From positions 92,108-156,107 of the forward strand of contig CANRMA010000005.1 of assembly GCA_947631625.1 (NCBI GenBank): a DNA stretch of 64,000 nucleotides, written 5' to 3'. Position 1 is the first letter of the stretch, and each line of letters opens with the position of its first letter. The notes under the pieces are model-generated. The model made no database searches and had not been told where the DNA came from. It was given only the letters and a program-made list of their open reading frames with translations. The stretch comes from an uncultured Lachnospiraceae bacterium (lineage in GTDB: Bacteria > Bacillota > Clostridia > Lachnospirales > Lachnospiraceae). A program made the position numbers and the translations under genes. Of this stretch, positions 1 through 9,493 are shown in pieces.

Positions 1-712
<712 letters not shown>

Positions 713-1258
713 TTATATCTGAACCTTCAGAAGACTTTTCTGAAGCTCATTCAATTTTGTACTTATACTGCTGTCCACTACTCTGTCGCCGATACGGATC
801 ACCATACCCCCTATCAGCGCAGCATCTTCTTTATAATGCATTTCCATTGACTTATAGTCTGTTGTATCAAGCAGTTTTTGTTCAATCTTTTTGCATTGTT
901 CCTCTCTTAAAGGCACTGCAGTCGTAACCGTTGCCACGCCTATACCTTTATACTTCTTTACTTCCGTAAGGAAATATTCCAGGATAGCGTCCATATCCTG
1001 ATAACGGTCTTTGGCAACTACGATAGTAACAAATCCCAACAGTTCGTCAGATATCCTGCCCTTGAAAACCTCATTCACAACTTTAAGCTTTTCTTCCTTA
1101 TTGATCTTAGGATGCGTCATAAGCTTCCCAAATTCATCATTATCATCAAGAACAGCCTTAAACTGCTCTATTTCCTCAAGCAGTTCGTCTACTTTATTCT
1201 CCTCTATCGCAAGCTCGAACAATGCATCTCCATATGTTTTCGAAATTAGCTTAGCCAT
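713..1258 (-). CDS. atpH: F1 ATP synthase delta subunit
   Basis: This 181-residue protein is the delta subunit, which ties the F1 head to the peripheral b stalk. It starts MAKLISKTYGDALFELA, the usual N-terminal helical motif of AtpH/OSCP, and ends with the conserved IGGMVIRIGDRVVDSS segment. Its length is normal for the family. The start overlaps the end of atpF by 13 bases, which points to translational coupling inside the operon. Confidence 0.97.
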   Translation of the reverse strand: MAKLISKTYGDALFELAIEENKVDELLEEIEQFKAVLDDNDEFGKLMTHPKINKEEKLKVVNEVFKGRISDELLGFVTIVVAKDRYQDMDAILEYFLTEVKKYKGIGVATVTTAVPLREEQCKKIEQKLLDTTDYKSMEMHYKEDAALIGGMVIRIGDRVVDSSISTKLNELQKSLLKVQI

Positions 1259-1809
1259 GTGCTTTCACCCATTTCATTAAGCGTTTCCTCAATAAGACTG
1301 TCCTGCACAGTCGTATTAATGGACGCATTTACTACCTTTCCTGCCATCAAAGATGCCAATACCACCATCTCTCGCTTAACTTCATCAGCCGCTTTCTTCT
1401 TTTCAAGTTCGGCTTCAACATTAGCCCTCTCAATAATTCTTGCCGCTTCTTCTTTAGCCTGCGCCACGATCTTATTTTCATTGGCTAATGCTTTCTTCCT
1501 GGCTTCGCTCAAGATCATTTCCGCTTCTTTATCAATATCTTTAAGTTTAGCTTCATAGTCAGCTTTAAGTGTTTTTGCATCCGCCATATCCTTAGCAGCG
1601 TTATCAAGTTCGTCTTTGATCTTATCCTGCCTCTTCTGCAGCATATCCCTGACAGGATTGAACAGCAGATATGATGCAATTAAAAACAAGGCAATTACTG
1701 CGATTATCATTAACGAGGCATCTGCTATAAGCTGAAAATCCAGATCAAAAAGTCTTGGTTCCATTTCAGCCGATGCCAACACCAGTTTAGTACCCATTAT
1801 TGTATTCAA
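1246..1809 (-). CDS. atpF: Fo ATP synthase b subunit
   Basis: This is the membrane-anchored peripheral stalk subunit. A single hydrophobic segment near residues 30-50 is followed by a long charged helix rich in Lys, Glu and Ala, as in AtpF. The reading frame starts with TTG at 1809, and AGGAGG lies 8 bases upstream of it. The first in-frame ATG at 1797 is 20 bases from that site, so the TTG start (187 residues) is preferred. It sits between atpE and atpH. Confidence 0.95.
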   Translation of the reverse strand: MNTIMGTKLVLASAEMEPRLFDLDFQLIADASLMIIAVIALFLIASYLLFNPVRDMLQKRQDKIKDELDNAAKDMADAKTLKADYEAKLKDIDKEAEMILSEARKKALANENKIVAQAKEEAARIIERANVEAELEKKKAADEVKREMVVLASLMAGKVVNASINTTVQDSLIEETLNEMGESTWLS

Positions 1810-1850
1810 GCCTTAAGCCTCCTTTCTCCTTTTTTTAACAGAGGCTCTTA

Positions 1851-2123
<273 letters not shown>

Positions 2124-2160
2124 TTAGTTAGTAATTATTATAATAATCATAAAAAACTTT

Positions 2161-2883
2161 TTAGCCGTCCGTTGTACATGCATCGGTTATGTATGTCATT
2201 GTCAGCATACAGAATACATAAGTCTGGATCGCTCCGGAGAACAGATCAAAGTAAACGTGAAGCGCTGCCGGCCATATAATGGCTATCTTGGATAAAAGTC
2301 CGTATATCAGCGCCATCATTACCGTGCCTGACAAAACATTTGCAAACAGACGCAGAGACAAAGAAATAGGCACCGCCACATCACCTATGATATTAATAGG
2401 CGCCCAGAACGGCCACGGGTCGCACAACCCGGCAATCACGCCTTTAACTTTCTGATGCTTAAACTTATTAAAATGTATAAGCACAAAAGTCATGACGCCA
2501 AGCGGAAGCGTAACACCGTAATCTGCAGTCGGCGGCCTTAGTCCGAACAGACCGGAAATATTGCTTAAAAGAATAAAAATAAATATGGTTCCGATATAGT
2601 TACGGAACTTAGGCGAAAATTTTCCCATAACATTGCCTATCATATTGTCCAGCATCTCTACGACAAGCTCTACAATATTCTGAAATGTTCCGGGTACTTC
2701 AGATGCATGTTTGACAGCCCTGTTGGCCGCAAAACAGAAGCCTATGATTATAAGCATGACAATAAGCACGCAGATATGCGTTGTTGTGATCCAGACCTGA
2801 TGCCCGAAAAAGCTGTAAGGAAAGACTCCATGCACCATAAAGTCTATGTCAGCGCTCTCAGACAACAAAATTCCCTGCCCCAT
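2161..2883 (-). CDS. atpB: Fo ATP synthase a subunit
   Basis: The 240-residue a subunit forms the ion half-channels next to the c ring. Five or six hydrophobic segments are visible. The essential arginine lies in the conserved stretch LSLRLFANVLSG. The end is hydrophobic with a short polar tail. GGAGGGGG lies about 7 bases before the ATG. It follows the two small accessory membrane proteins and precedes atpE, the usual order. Confidence 0.96.
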   Translation of the reverse strand: MGQGILLSESADIDFMVHGVFPYSFFGHQVWITTTHICVLIVMLIIIGFCFAANRAVKHASEVPGTFQNIVELVVEMLDNMIGNVMGKFSPKFRNYIGTIFIFILLSNISGLFGLRPPTADYGVTLPLGVMTFVLIHFNKFKHQKVKGVIAGLCDPWPFWAPINIIGDVAVPISLSLRLFANVLSGTVMMALIYGLLSKIAIIWPAALHVYFDLFSGAIQTYVFCMLTMTYITDACTTDG

Positions 2884-2933
2884 ATTCTCACCCCCTCCTT
2901 ATTTTATAGATTTGGATAAAGATATTAAAATAT

Positions 2934-3341
2934 TTAAATTTTAAATAATTTAAAACTTATCTTACGCGTTATCGGCTGCATATAGGCAGCGATCTTCATT
3001 CCCATATAACCTAAAAAAGCGAACAACGGATCGGCAAATCCGCTTATATGAAGAAGCGCCATAGCCGCCACCAAAACAAAATACCGCGCGATACTGTTGG
3101 CTCCAACGGTTTTCATTGCATCTTTTGAAGCCATGTCCAGTCCTCGGTTTATCGACCACCACATATGTATGGAACCCGCAATCCCAAGCAGCACGCCCGT
3201 CCACAGCCCAAGACTGTCCTTAGGATCTTGTGAAAAAAACAATATCACGATCTGACAGACGATACCGTATAGAAAAATACCGAAACACAAGTCAAATAAC
3301 GTCGCATCAATTTTTTTCTTCCGGTCCTTCTCCATCTCCAT
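2934..3341 (-). CDS. atpI: ATP synthase subunit I-like membrane protein
   Basis: A 135-residue protein with four hydrophobic segments after a short basic N-terminus (KDRKKK). Its position directly before atpB and its topology fit the AtpI/subunit I family, which assists c-ring assembly or ion homeostasis. The family assignment rests mostly on position and topology because AtpI proteins are poorly conserved. Its start overlaps the end of the preceding atpZ-like gene by about 35 bases; a second in-frame ATG at 3335 is also possible. Confidence 0.75.
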   Translation of the reverse strand: MEMEKDRKKKIDATLFDLCFGIFLYGIVCQIVILFFSQDPKDSLGLWTGVLLGIAGSIHMWWSINRGLDMASKDAMKTVGANSIARYFVLVAAMALLHISGFADPLFAFLGYMGMKIAAYMQPITRKISFKLFKI

Positions 3342-3594
3342 CTACTTCCCGACTATCGCCGCTGCGTCTGCGCGTCACGGCAGGCGTCTCATATACTTTT
3401 CTGGCAAAGATAAATACATTCCTGAAACCCGCGGCGGCCCCTATAAAAAACATAACGACCACCCAGAAAGACGTCCCAAGCTTCCTGTCTATGATCATGC
3501 CTATAAAGGAACAAAGAACAATAGGAACTATCATATTTATTCCGAACTGACTTATCATCATCAGCGCGTGATAAACATTCTTATTATATCTCAC
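3307..3594 (-). CDS. atpZ: AtpZ/AtpI-family small membrane protein
   Basis: A 95-residue protein, first in the atp operon. It has two hydrophobic segments (about residues 8-32 and 43-62) separated by the motif GMIIDRKLGTS, which is typical of the AtpZ/AtpI family (PF09527-like), then a charged hydrophilic tail rich in Arg, Glu and Gly. AtpZ-AtpI pairs in Bacillus have been linked to magnesium or calcium transport and c-ring assembly; the role here is inferred from that. Confidence 0.8.
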   Translation of the reverse strand: MRYNKNVYHALMMISQFGINMIVPIVLCSFIGMIIDRKLGTSFWVVVMFFIGAAAGFRNVFIFARKVYETPAVTRRRSGDSREVDGDGEGPEEKN

Positions 3595-3690
3595 TGTTCT
3601 TTCCTTTCCGAATCAAATTACTATTCAGCCCGGTCCGGTTCATATCATAATTACGGACATCTTGAACAAAATATACTACTCATAAATAAA

Positions 3691-3719
3691 ATTATAACCA
3701 TTTTTTAGTAAATTGTACA
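3691..3719 (-). promoter_or_regulatory. Probable sigma-A promoter of the atp operon
   Basis: On the minus strand a TATAAT box (3691-3696) lies 17 bases downstream of TGTACA (3714-3719), which matches four of six positions of TTGACA. Transcription would start near 3684, about 90 bases before the atpZ-like start. Confidence 0.65.
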
Positions 3720-3872
3720 GTAAAAAATAAATTTTCGTTGACTTTTTAACGCCGACAGTGTAGCTTTGAATTATACATTATCATAATAAGGCGGCTGCAA
3801 GGCCCTGCATGATGTTTCCGGAGGCAGGATTTTGCGGCCGGCTGCCAAATAAGATCAATATCAGGAGCTGCC

Positions 3873-4358
3873 ATGTCAAAATCCACCGTATTATACCGAA
3901 AAAGAATTATCCCTCAGGAATGCATACTGTTAAAAGACGATAAGATACTGTATCAGGATGAACATATTATCGTTACGGGTTGGAATACATTGAAACCCCG
4001 CAAAGACCTTCATCACGGGTACTCATGCTATTTCTTGAACGAGGGTTTTAAAGTCAGTAAGTTCTATAGAGAAGACGGCTCTCTTCTGTATTGGTACTGC
4101 GACATAGTGGAATATTTTAAAGAAACGGATGAAGACACCGATACATATATAGTTACGGACCTGCTTGCCGACGTGATAATATATCCCGACGGCTTTGTCA
4201 AAGTCGTTGATATCGATGAGCTTGTCACCGCGCTGAATGAAAAGCTCATCGACGAAGATACTCTTAAGAAATCTCTGCTCAATCTGAACAGCCTGTTGGA
4301 ACTCATTTATTCCGGCGGTTTTGACAGACTGAAAGCGCCTATCGAAAACCTTTTATAG
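3873..4358 (+). CDS. DUF402 domain protein
   Basis: A 161-residue soluble protein on the plus strand, divergent from the atp operon. The region around residues 65-115 (YWYCDIVEY, then VTDLLADVIIYPDG and KVVDIDEL) is the DUF402 fold, seen in FAU-1/RNase AM-like proteins and in Ntdp nucleoside tri- and diphosphatases, where the aspartates bind metal. The substrate here is unknown. It stands alone, convergent with the SleB hydrolase gene. A GC-rich, partly self-complementary stretch (about 3789-3846) precedes it and may shape its leader RNA. Confidence 0.75.
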   Translation: MSKSTVLYRKRIIPQECILLKDDKILYQDEHIIVTGWNTLKPRKDLHHGYSCYFLNEGFKVSKFYREDGSLLYWYCDIVEYFKETDEDTDTYIVTDLLADVIIYPDGFVKVVDIDELVTALNEKLIDEDTLKKSLLNLNSLLELIYSGGFDRLKAPIENLL

Positions 4359-4431
4359 ATATTTATTATTATATTTATAATTATATTTATTATTGCCTGT
4401 CGTTATTAAGTTGAGCGCGCCGAAGGCTCTT

Positions 4432-5631
4432 TTAATAGAAAATATGTCCGCCTATCCTGTATTTGGGCGTAATCCCGTCTATAGGCGTTCTGAAGTATAC
4501 ACAGTTTCCGACATTGGTCTTACCCGCCATAACTTCATCTGCGGCATCATAACATCTTTTGGTCGCTTTGCCTTCGGCAAGGGCAAGCGCAAGTCTTCCG
4601 CTGGCAACCGGCGAAAACTGTCCCGATTGATAAATAACACCCACTATTGTATTTGGATAAACCGAGCTGAGAACCCTGTTCATGACGACAGCCCCTACCG
4701 CGATCTGCCCTTCATACGGCTCGCCGCCTGCTTCGCAATATATAAGATTGGCAAGCAGATACCTGTCGCCTTCCGCAAAACTCACCTCTGAAATATCTCT
4801 CCAACTTGACTGTGCGGCAAGTTCAGCCATACGAAGCTCTTCTTCAAGCTTTGCCCTGAGTTCCGATATATTTTCTTCCTGTTCCTTAATATCATCTTCA
4901 TAAGCTTTAGCCTTAGCTTCGGCGTCGGAGATCTGATCTGCCGTATTTGCAAGAGATCTGCTTGCATTGCTTACCAACCCGGAAACCCTGCTCTGCTCCG
5001 CAATCGCCTGGGCTCTATAACTGTTCAGTTCCTCTCTGTCCATCTCAAGGATCGACTTGTCAGCCTCAAGCCCCTTCGCAATTTCTTCAATCTTTGCCTG
5101 AGTATCCGCATACTCCTGCAGTTTTCTTGCTTCATATGCGGAAAGCTGCTCGATATAATCATTGCGGTTTACCAGATCGGCCAGGTTTTTACAGGAAAAT
5201 ACCATGTCAAGATACAGGTAGTCGCTCTCCTCGTACATAAACTGTATCTGTTTTTTCATAGCCTCATACAAGGCATCTTTAACCGCTATGGCTTCCTCAA
5301 GGTCTTTATTGGCAATATCTATTTTTTCATTGGTTTTTTCTATCTCATCTTCTTTATTGGCGATCTTATCTTCCAATTCGGTCAGATTATCGCCTATCTG
5401 CGACAACTTGGTATTAAGATCATCCAACGTCCCCTGCAGAGAATTTTTCTGTTCATTCAGGCCATTCAGATCATCCCGTGTGGCATCCAACTCGTTCTGC
5501 GTTTTATTTCTCTCCTGCTCTGCCTCTTCAAGCTGCCTTCTCGTCTCGTCAGTAGCATAAACAGAAAACGGTACCGAACCCATCAATAATACAAAAAACA
5601 TGAGCATAGCCATATTCTGTTTCAATTTCAT
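4432..5631 (-). CDS. Secreted coiled-coil SleB-type cell wall hydrolase
   Basis: A 399-residue exported protein. A signal peptide (residues 1-26, ending SVYA) is followed by a long coiled coil (about 28-270) rich in Glu, Lys, Leu and Ala, of the PcsB/CwlO type. The C-terminal domain (about 285-399) begins LANLIYCEAGGEPYEGQ and continues AVGAVVMNRV, the Hydrolase_2 (SleB) family, whose conserved Glu is the proposed catalytic residue for peptidoglycan cleavage. GGGGGAAC precedes the ATG. The pairing of a PcsB-like coiled coil with a SleB domain suggests a regulated growth or septum hydrolase rather than a simple spore-cortex enzyme; that is inference. Confidence 0.88.
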   Translation of the reverse strand: MKLKQNMAMLMFFVLLMGSVPFSVYATDETRRQLEEAEQERNKTQNELDATRDDLNGLNEQKNSLQGTLDDLNTKLSQIGDNLTELEDKIANKEDEIEKTNEKIDIANKDLEEAIAVKDALYEAMKKQIQFMYEESDYLYLDMVFSCKNLADLVNRNDYIEQLSAYEARKLQEYADTQAKIEEIAKGLEADKSILEMDREELNSYRAQAIAEQSRVSGLVSNASRSLANTADQISDAEAKAKAYEDDIKEQEENISELRAKLEEELRMAELAAQSSWRDISEVSFAEGDRYLLANLIYCEAGGEPYEGQIAVGAVVMNRVLSSVYPNTIVGVIYQSGQFSPVASGRLALALAEGKATKRCYDAADEVMAGKTNVGNCVYFRTPIDGITPKYRIGGHIFY

Positions 5632-5672
5632 ATAGTTCCCCCATAATCATCATATATAATAACTGATGTTAT

Positions 5673-6104
5673 TTAATCATTCTCTATAAGTCTTACCCTT
5701 CTGCTATGTCTTTCCTCTCCGGAAAATTTCGTATTAAGAAAAGTATCAACTATGCCAAGCGCAAGATTTTCCCCTACTATACCTGCGCCCAAAGCAAGCA
5801 TGTTGGCATCATTATGAAGTCTCGTAAGTTTTGCGGAAACCGTATCGGAACACAGAGCGCAGCGTATTCCGGCCACCTTATTTGCAGTTATTGAAATTCC
5901 TATGCCCGTAGTGCAGATCACTATGCCCCGGTCGCATAAACCGCTTGCAACAGCCTTTGCAACCGCTTTTCCGTATATCGGATAGTCACAGGACGTCTTA
6001 TCCATACACCCAAAATCTTTATATTCATATCCGTTGTCTTTCAAATACCGTATTACAGCCTGTTTAAGATCATATCCGCCATGATCGCTTCCGATCCCTA
6101 TCAT
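5673..6104 (-). CDS. rpiB: Ribose-5-phosphate isomerase B
   Basis: The 143-residue protein starts MIGIGSDHGGYDLK and carries the active-site loop CTTGIGISI and the motif RLHNDANMLALG. RpiB interconverts ribose 5-phosphate and ribulose 5-phosphate in the pentose phosphate pathway. I chose the ATG at 6104 because AAAGGAGC lies about 9 bases upstream; a longer frame from 6149 would add 15 non-homologous residues. It follows tsaC closely, as in Bacillus ywlC-ywlF. Confidence 0.95.
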   Translation of the reverse strand: MIGIGSDHGGYDLKQAVIRYLKDNGYEYKDFGCMDKTSCDYPIYGKAVAKAVASGLCDRGIVICTTGIGISITANKVAGIRCALCSDTVSAKLTRLHNDANMLALGAGIVGENLALGIVDTFLNTKFSGEERHSRRVRLIEND

Positions 6105-6145
6105 ACCGCCCTGCTCCTTTCTATTCAGCGTTTCGCCATTACCGG

Positions 6146-7201
6146 TCATAATCTGATCACTCTATGCCCGGCAGCCTTTAAAAGTCTGTTCATAACAGCC
6201 TGTCCAATGCCCGATGCATCAAAGGCTTCCGAAAAAATAACAGTTGCTTTTTCATCGTCAAACTCCCGCAAAATGCGATAAAGCTCTCTGGCTATACCTC
6301 TTTCGTCATTCCGGTTCCCGATACTTTTACAAATATCCGCATTATACTTTGCAACAGTGTCTTCTGCCGCTATAACTCCGGTCTTATGCCCTTCTTTTTT
6401 AAGCCTTGCCGTTTCTTTATTTATATACTCTATCACAGTTTCGATTGCTCCATCGATGATGGTAAGTTCCGCTTTCGGCGCATAGTGCCTGTACTTCATT
6501 CCCGGAGCCTTAGGCGCCCGGGTACTGTCATTGCTCATCATGGTTTTGTCTTCATCAACCGATCCGAGTAAATCCTCTAACATCTGCCTTGTGACATACC
6601 CCGGTCTTAAGACCGCGGGGCGGGGAACGGTCATATCGATTATGGTGGATTCAAGCCCCAGTTCTACGTCTCCACCGTCTATGATCATATCGATCCTGCC
6701 CATCATATCCTCAACAACGTATTTGACCGAAGTAGGACTCGGCCGCCCTGATATATTAGCGCTTGGAGCCGCAACATATCCTCCCGCCGCCTCAATAAAA
6801 GCCCGGGCCACGGGATGTGACGGAAATCTCACTGCGACCGTGTCAAGTCCGCCCGTTGTTTCATACGGAACCACAGAAGACTTATTAAATATCATTGTAA
6901 GCGGTCCCGGCCAAAAAGCTTCGGCCAACTTATAAGCAGCAGCGGGCGCTTCCTTTACTATATGATCAAGATCTTCCATGCGGCAGATATGCACTATAAG
7001 CGGATTGTCCGAAGGTCTTCCTTTGGCGGCATATATCTTTCCGGAAGCTTCCGGTGAAAGCGCGTCTCCCCCTAATCCGTATACTGTTTCGGTAGGAAAA
7101 GCCACAAGCCCGCCTGTCCTTATTATTTCTCCGGCCTTAAGCACCAGATCCGCGTCAATATTATGTTCATCCACTCTGATGATCTGAGTTTCCAAAACCA
7201 T
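6146..7201 (-). CDS. tsaC: Threonylcarbamoyl-AMP synthase (Sua5/YwlC)
   Basis: The 351-residue protein makes threonylcarbamoyl-AMP for the t6A37 modification of tRNAs reading ANN codons. The N-terminal YrdC domain shows FPTETVYGLGG, the KGRPSDNPL loop and PSANISGRPSPTS. The extra C-terminal region (about 240-351) is the Sua5 domain, so this is the long form. Its ATG at 7201 overlaps the TAA of the preceding dehydrogenase gene (TAATG), which implies translational coupling and argues against the upstream in-frame TTG at 7216. Confidence 0.95.
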   Translation of the reverse strand: MVLETQIIRVDEHNIDADLVLKAGEIIRTGGLVAFPTETVYGLGGDALSPEASGKIYAAKGRPSDNPLIVHICRMEDLDHIVKEAPAAAYKLAEAFWPGPLTMIFNKSSVVPYETTGGLDTVAVRFPSHPVARAFIEAAGGYVAAPSANISGRPSPTSVKYVVEDMMGRIDMIIDGGDVELGLESTIIDMTVPRPAVLRPGYVTRQMLEDLLGSVDEDKTMMSNDSTRAPKAPGMKYRHYAPKAELTIIDGAIETVIEYINKETARLKKEGHKTGVIAAEDTVAKYNADICKSIGNRNDERGIARELYRILREFDDEKATVIFSEAFDASGIGQAVMNRLLKAAGHRVIRL

Positions 7202-7962
7202 TACCTCGCAAGCCAACCGCCGTCAACTGCAACAGTAAATCCATGAATATACGCAGCCGCCTCTGAAGCAAGGAAGACGGCAGTTCCTGCAATATCTTCC
7301 GGGGTTCCCCATCGCCCGGCGGGTATACGGGACAGGATCTCTTCGCTCCTCTGTCCGTCTTTTCTGAGGTTCTCAGTATTATTGGTAGCCATATAGCCGG
7401 GGGCTATCGCATTCACATTAATGCCATGACATGCCCATTCGTTGGCAAGCGCCTTGGTCAGTCCCATGACCGCGCTCTTACTTGCGGTATAGGCAGGAAC
7501 ACGGATACCGCCCTGATAGCTTAACATTGACGCTATATTTATGATCTTTCCTCCTTTTTCATCAGCAAGCCATCCCTTGGCAAATGCCTGCGATAAAAGG
7601 AAGACCATCTTCTCGTTGATATTTATAACGCTGTCCCAGTCTTCCATAGTTACATCGGCAGCGTCACATCTTTTGATGATCCCGGCATTATTTACGAGGA
7701 TATCCACACGGCCGTTTACCTTATTGGCCTCCTCCACAATATGAGGGATCACTGAAACATCTGACAGGTCTGCGATAAGTTCCGTAAATTTACCTGAAAA
7801 AGCCTCAATCTTATCTGCGGTTTCCTGACAACTTCTGCGCGCCACGCCGATAACATCAGCGCCCGCCTGCGCATAGGCAACGCAGATCCCCTGTCCAAGC
7901 CCGGTATTCGCTCCCGTTACAAGCGCGGTTTTTCCTTTCAGTGAAAACATATCCAATGACAT
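7201..7962 (-). CDS. kduD: Short-chain dehydrogenase, KduD-like
   Basis: The 253-residue NAD(P)-dependent dehydrogenase has the cofactor motif TGANTGLGQG, the NNAG motif and the catalytic YTASK. Overall similarity is to 2-dehydro-3-deoxy-D-gluconate 5-dehydrogenase (KduD), which acts in uronate breakdown: note FSLKGKTALVTG at the start and HGFTVAVDGGWLAR at the end. No other pectin or uronate gene is in the window, so substrate identity is by family only. Start ATG 7962 has AAAGGGGAG 7 bases upstream; the GTG at 7968 is too close to that site. Confidence 0.85.
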   Translation of the reverse strand: MSLDMFSLKGKTALVTGANTGLGQGICVAYAQAGADVIGVARRSCQETADKIEAFSGKFTELIADLSDVSVIPHIVEEANKVNGRVDILVNNAGIIKRCDAADVTMEDWDSVININEKMVFLLSQAFAKGWLADEKGGKIINIASMLSYQGGIRVPAYTASKSAVMGLTKALANEWACHGINVNAIAPGYMATNNTENLRKDGQRSEEILSRIPAGRWGTPEDIAGTAVFLASEAAAYIHGFTVAVDGGWLAR

Positions 7963-8143
7963 TATCACACTCCCCTTTCATTAATTCCCATATCTTTAAG
8001 TAATTGCAAAACTCTATCACAACGTATATTATAAGTCCGAAAAAACCGGGCTCAGAATTATTGTAATACCGCAGGGTATTTTTTGCAAACATATTTTCTC
8101 AAATGGACAAACGGGCAATTCTTTATCGCTTCGATAACTTGTG

Positions 8144-8857
8144 TTATTTAATTTCGTTTATGTACTGCAATATCCCCAAATGCACCGCCCATGCAAGTTT
8201 TTCCTGATAATTATCCGACACCAGCTTCTGCGCCTCCTCACTGTTGGAAAGAAAGCCGCACTCCACGATGACTATAGGCGCCGAAGTCTTTTTAAGAAGA
8301 TAATAGCTGTCATTGGATTTGGCATTACGCGTGTTATTTTTATCTACTTCACTGATCAGGACCTGCTGTATTTTCTCTGCAAGCGCCTTGCTCTTCTCAC
8401 TGTCCCGGTAATAAAAAGTCTGGGCGCCATGAACATATTCCTCGTGGTAACTGTTCTGATGGATGCTTACTGTCAGCACGGGATTTGTAGTCTCTATAAG
8501 ATCCACTCTCCGCTTCATATCCTGTACTTTCTTATTGGAGGCGCCTTCATCATATAATCCCGCGTCCGAATCTCTGGTAAGCACAACTTCAATATCTTCC
8601 ATCTCCAGGAACTTCCTGAGTTTATCAGCTATCGCCAGATTAACATCTTTTTCCAAAGCTCCGTTTATTCCCACTTTACCGGGATCTGCGCCGCCGTGTC
8701 CCGCGTCAATAATAACGCATGTTTTTTTATCTTCGGCAACGATCCCCTGCGAGGCGGTCTGCTCCGCCTTCTGATATGTCAGAAAATACACCGATGTCAT
8801 AATTAACATAACGGATGTTATTCTGATTAATAATTTTAATGTTTCCTCATGTTTCAT
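8144..8857 (-). CDS. cwlD: N-acetylmuramoyl-L-alanine amidase (CwlD type)
   Basis: A 237-residue exported or membrane-anchored amidase. A hydrophobic N-terminal segment (about 9-28) precedes an Amidase_3 domain with the zinc ligands: His in IIDAGHGGADPG, Glu in ALEKDVNLAIA and His in VSIHQNSY, plus the catalytic Glu in IVECGFLSN. CwlD removes stem peptides during spore cortex formation (muramic lactam) in Bacillus and Clostridium. Length and the single-domain layout fit CwlD better than vegetative amidases. Confidence 0.9.
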   Translation of the reverse strand: MKHEETLKLLIRITSVMLIMTSVYFLTYQKAEQTASQGIVAEDKKTCVIIDAGHGGADPGKVGINGALEKDVNLAIADKLRKFLEMEDIEVVLTRDSDAGLYDEGASNKKVQDMKRRVDLIETTNPVLTVSIHQNSYHEEYVHGAQTFYYRDSEKSKALAEKIQQVLISEVDKNNTRNAKSNDSYYLLKKTSAPIVIVECGFLSNSEEAQKLVSDNYQEKLAWAVHLGILQYINEIK

Positions 8858-8929
8858 CTGCTTTTATCCATTCATACCATATTGATATACTTTATGCGCA
8901 AAGCAGACAAAATATCAGTGAAATAAACA

Positions 8930-8966
8930 AACAACAGAAAGCCGACATACGCAGCTTTCTGTTGTT
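8930..8966 (-). terminator. Intrinsic terminator after iscU
   Basis: A 13-base-pair perfect inverted repeat (8930-8942 and 8954-8966) with an 11-base loop lies 12 bases past the iscU stop. On the minus strand it is followed by a T-rich run. Confidence 0.85.
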
Positions 8967-8977
8967 TTGGATAAAAC

Positions 8978-9418
8978 CTATGCTTCCTCTGCAGCATCTT
9001 CTTTCTCACCGATATCGTTGACCGGTTTCTCGAGTCCTTCGATCTTAATGTTATTTTTTTCCGCATAATCCCACAATGCAGCATGTATAGCCTCTTCCGC
9101 GAGCAGTGAACAGTGGACCTTAACAGGCGGCAGTCCGTCCAGAGCTTCCATGACAGCCTTATTTGTCACCTTAAGGGCCTCCTCTATCGTTTTTCCTTTA
9201 ACCAATTCCGTAGCCATACTGCTTGTCGCAACAGCCGCCCCGCAGCCGAAAGTCTTAAATTTCGCATCCTGTATCACGCCATTATCGTCAATATCCAGAT
9301 ACATGCGCATGATATCGCCGCACTTGGCGTTGCCTACAGTCCCTACGCCGCTCGCATCATCTATCTCTCCAACATTTCTGGGATTATTAAAATGATCCAT
9401 TACCTTCTCACTGTACAT
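8978..9418 (-). CDS. iscU: Fe-S cluster scaffold IscU/NifU-like
   Basis: A 146-residue scaffold on which Fe-S clusters are built. It starts MYSEKVMDHFNNPRNVG and keeps the three cysteines of the family, in AKCGD, FGCGAA and KVHCSLLAEEA. The acidic C-terminal tail (about 125-146) is not conserved. It follows iscS by 75 bases and shares its minus-strand transcription unit. Confidence 0.95.
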   Translation of the reverse strand: MYSEKVMDHFNNPRNVGEIDDASGVGTVGNAKCGDIMRMYLDIDDNGVIQDAKFKTFGCGAAVATSSMATELVKGKTIEEALKVTNKAVMEALDGLPPVKVHCSLLAEEAIHAALWDYAEKNNIKIEGLEKPVNDIGEKEDAAEEA

Positions 9419-9493
9419 ATATTTATCACCATACCTTTCACGTTTTTATGACCCGCCTTTTACGCAGTCCTGCATAAAAGCGCATATAAGCAG

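Noticed and set aside
4392..4436. GAGC...GCTC hairpin as a terminator of the DUF402 gene
   Set aside because: The stem is only four base pairs and the T-run short; support is too weak.
8041..8092. Hairpin AATACC-GCAG-GGTATT as a cwlD terminator
   Set aside because: The T-run is on the plus strand, while cwlD is read on the minus strand, and no plus-strand gene ends here.
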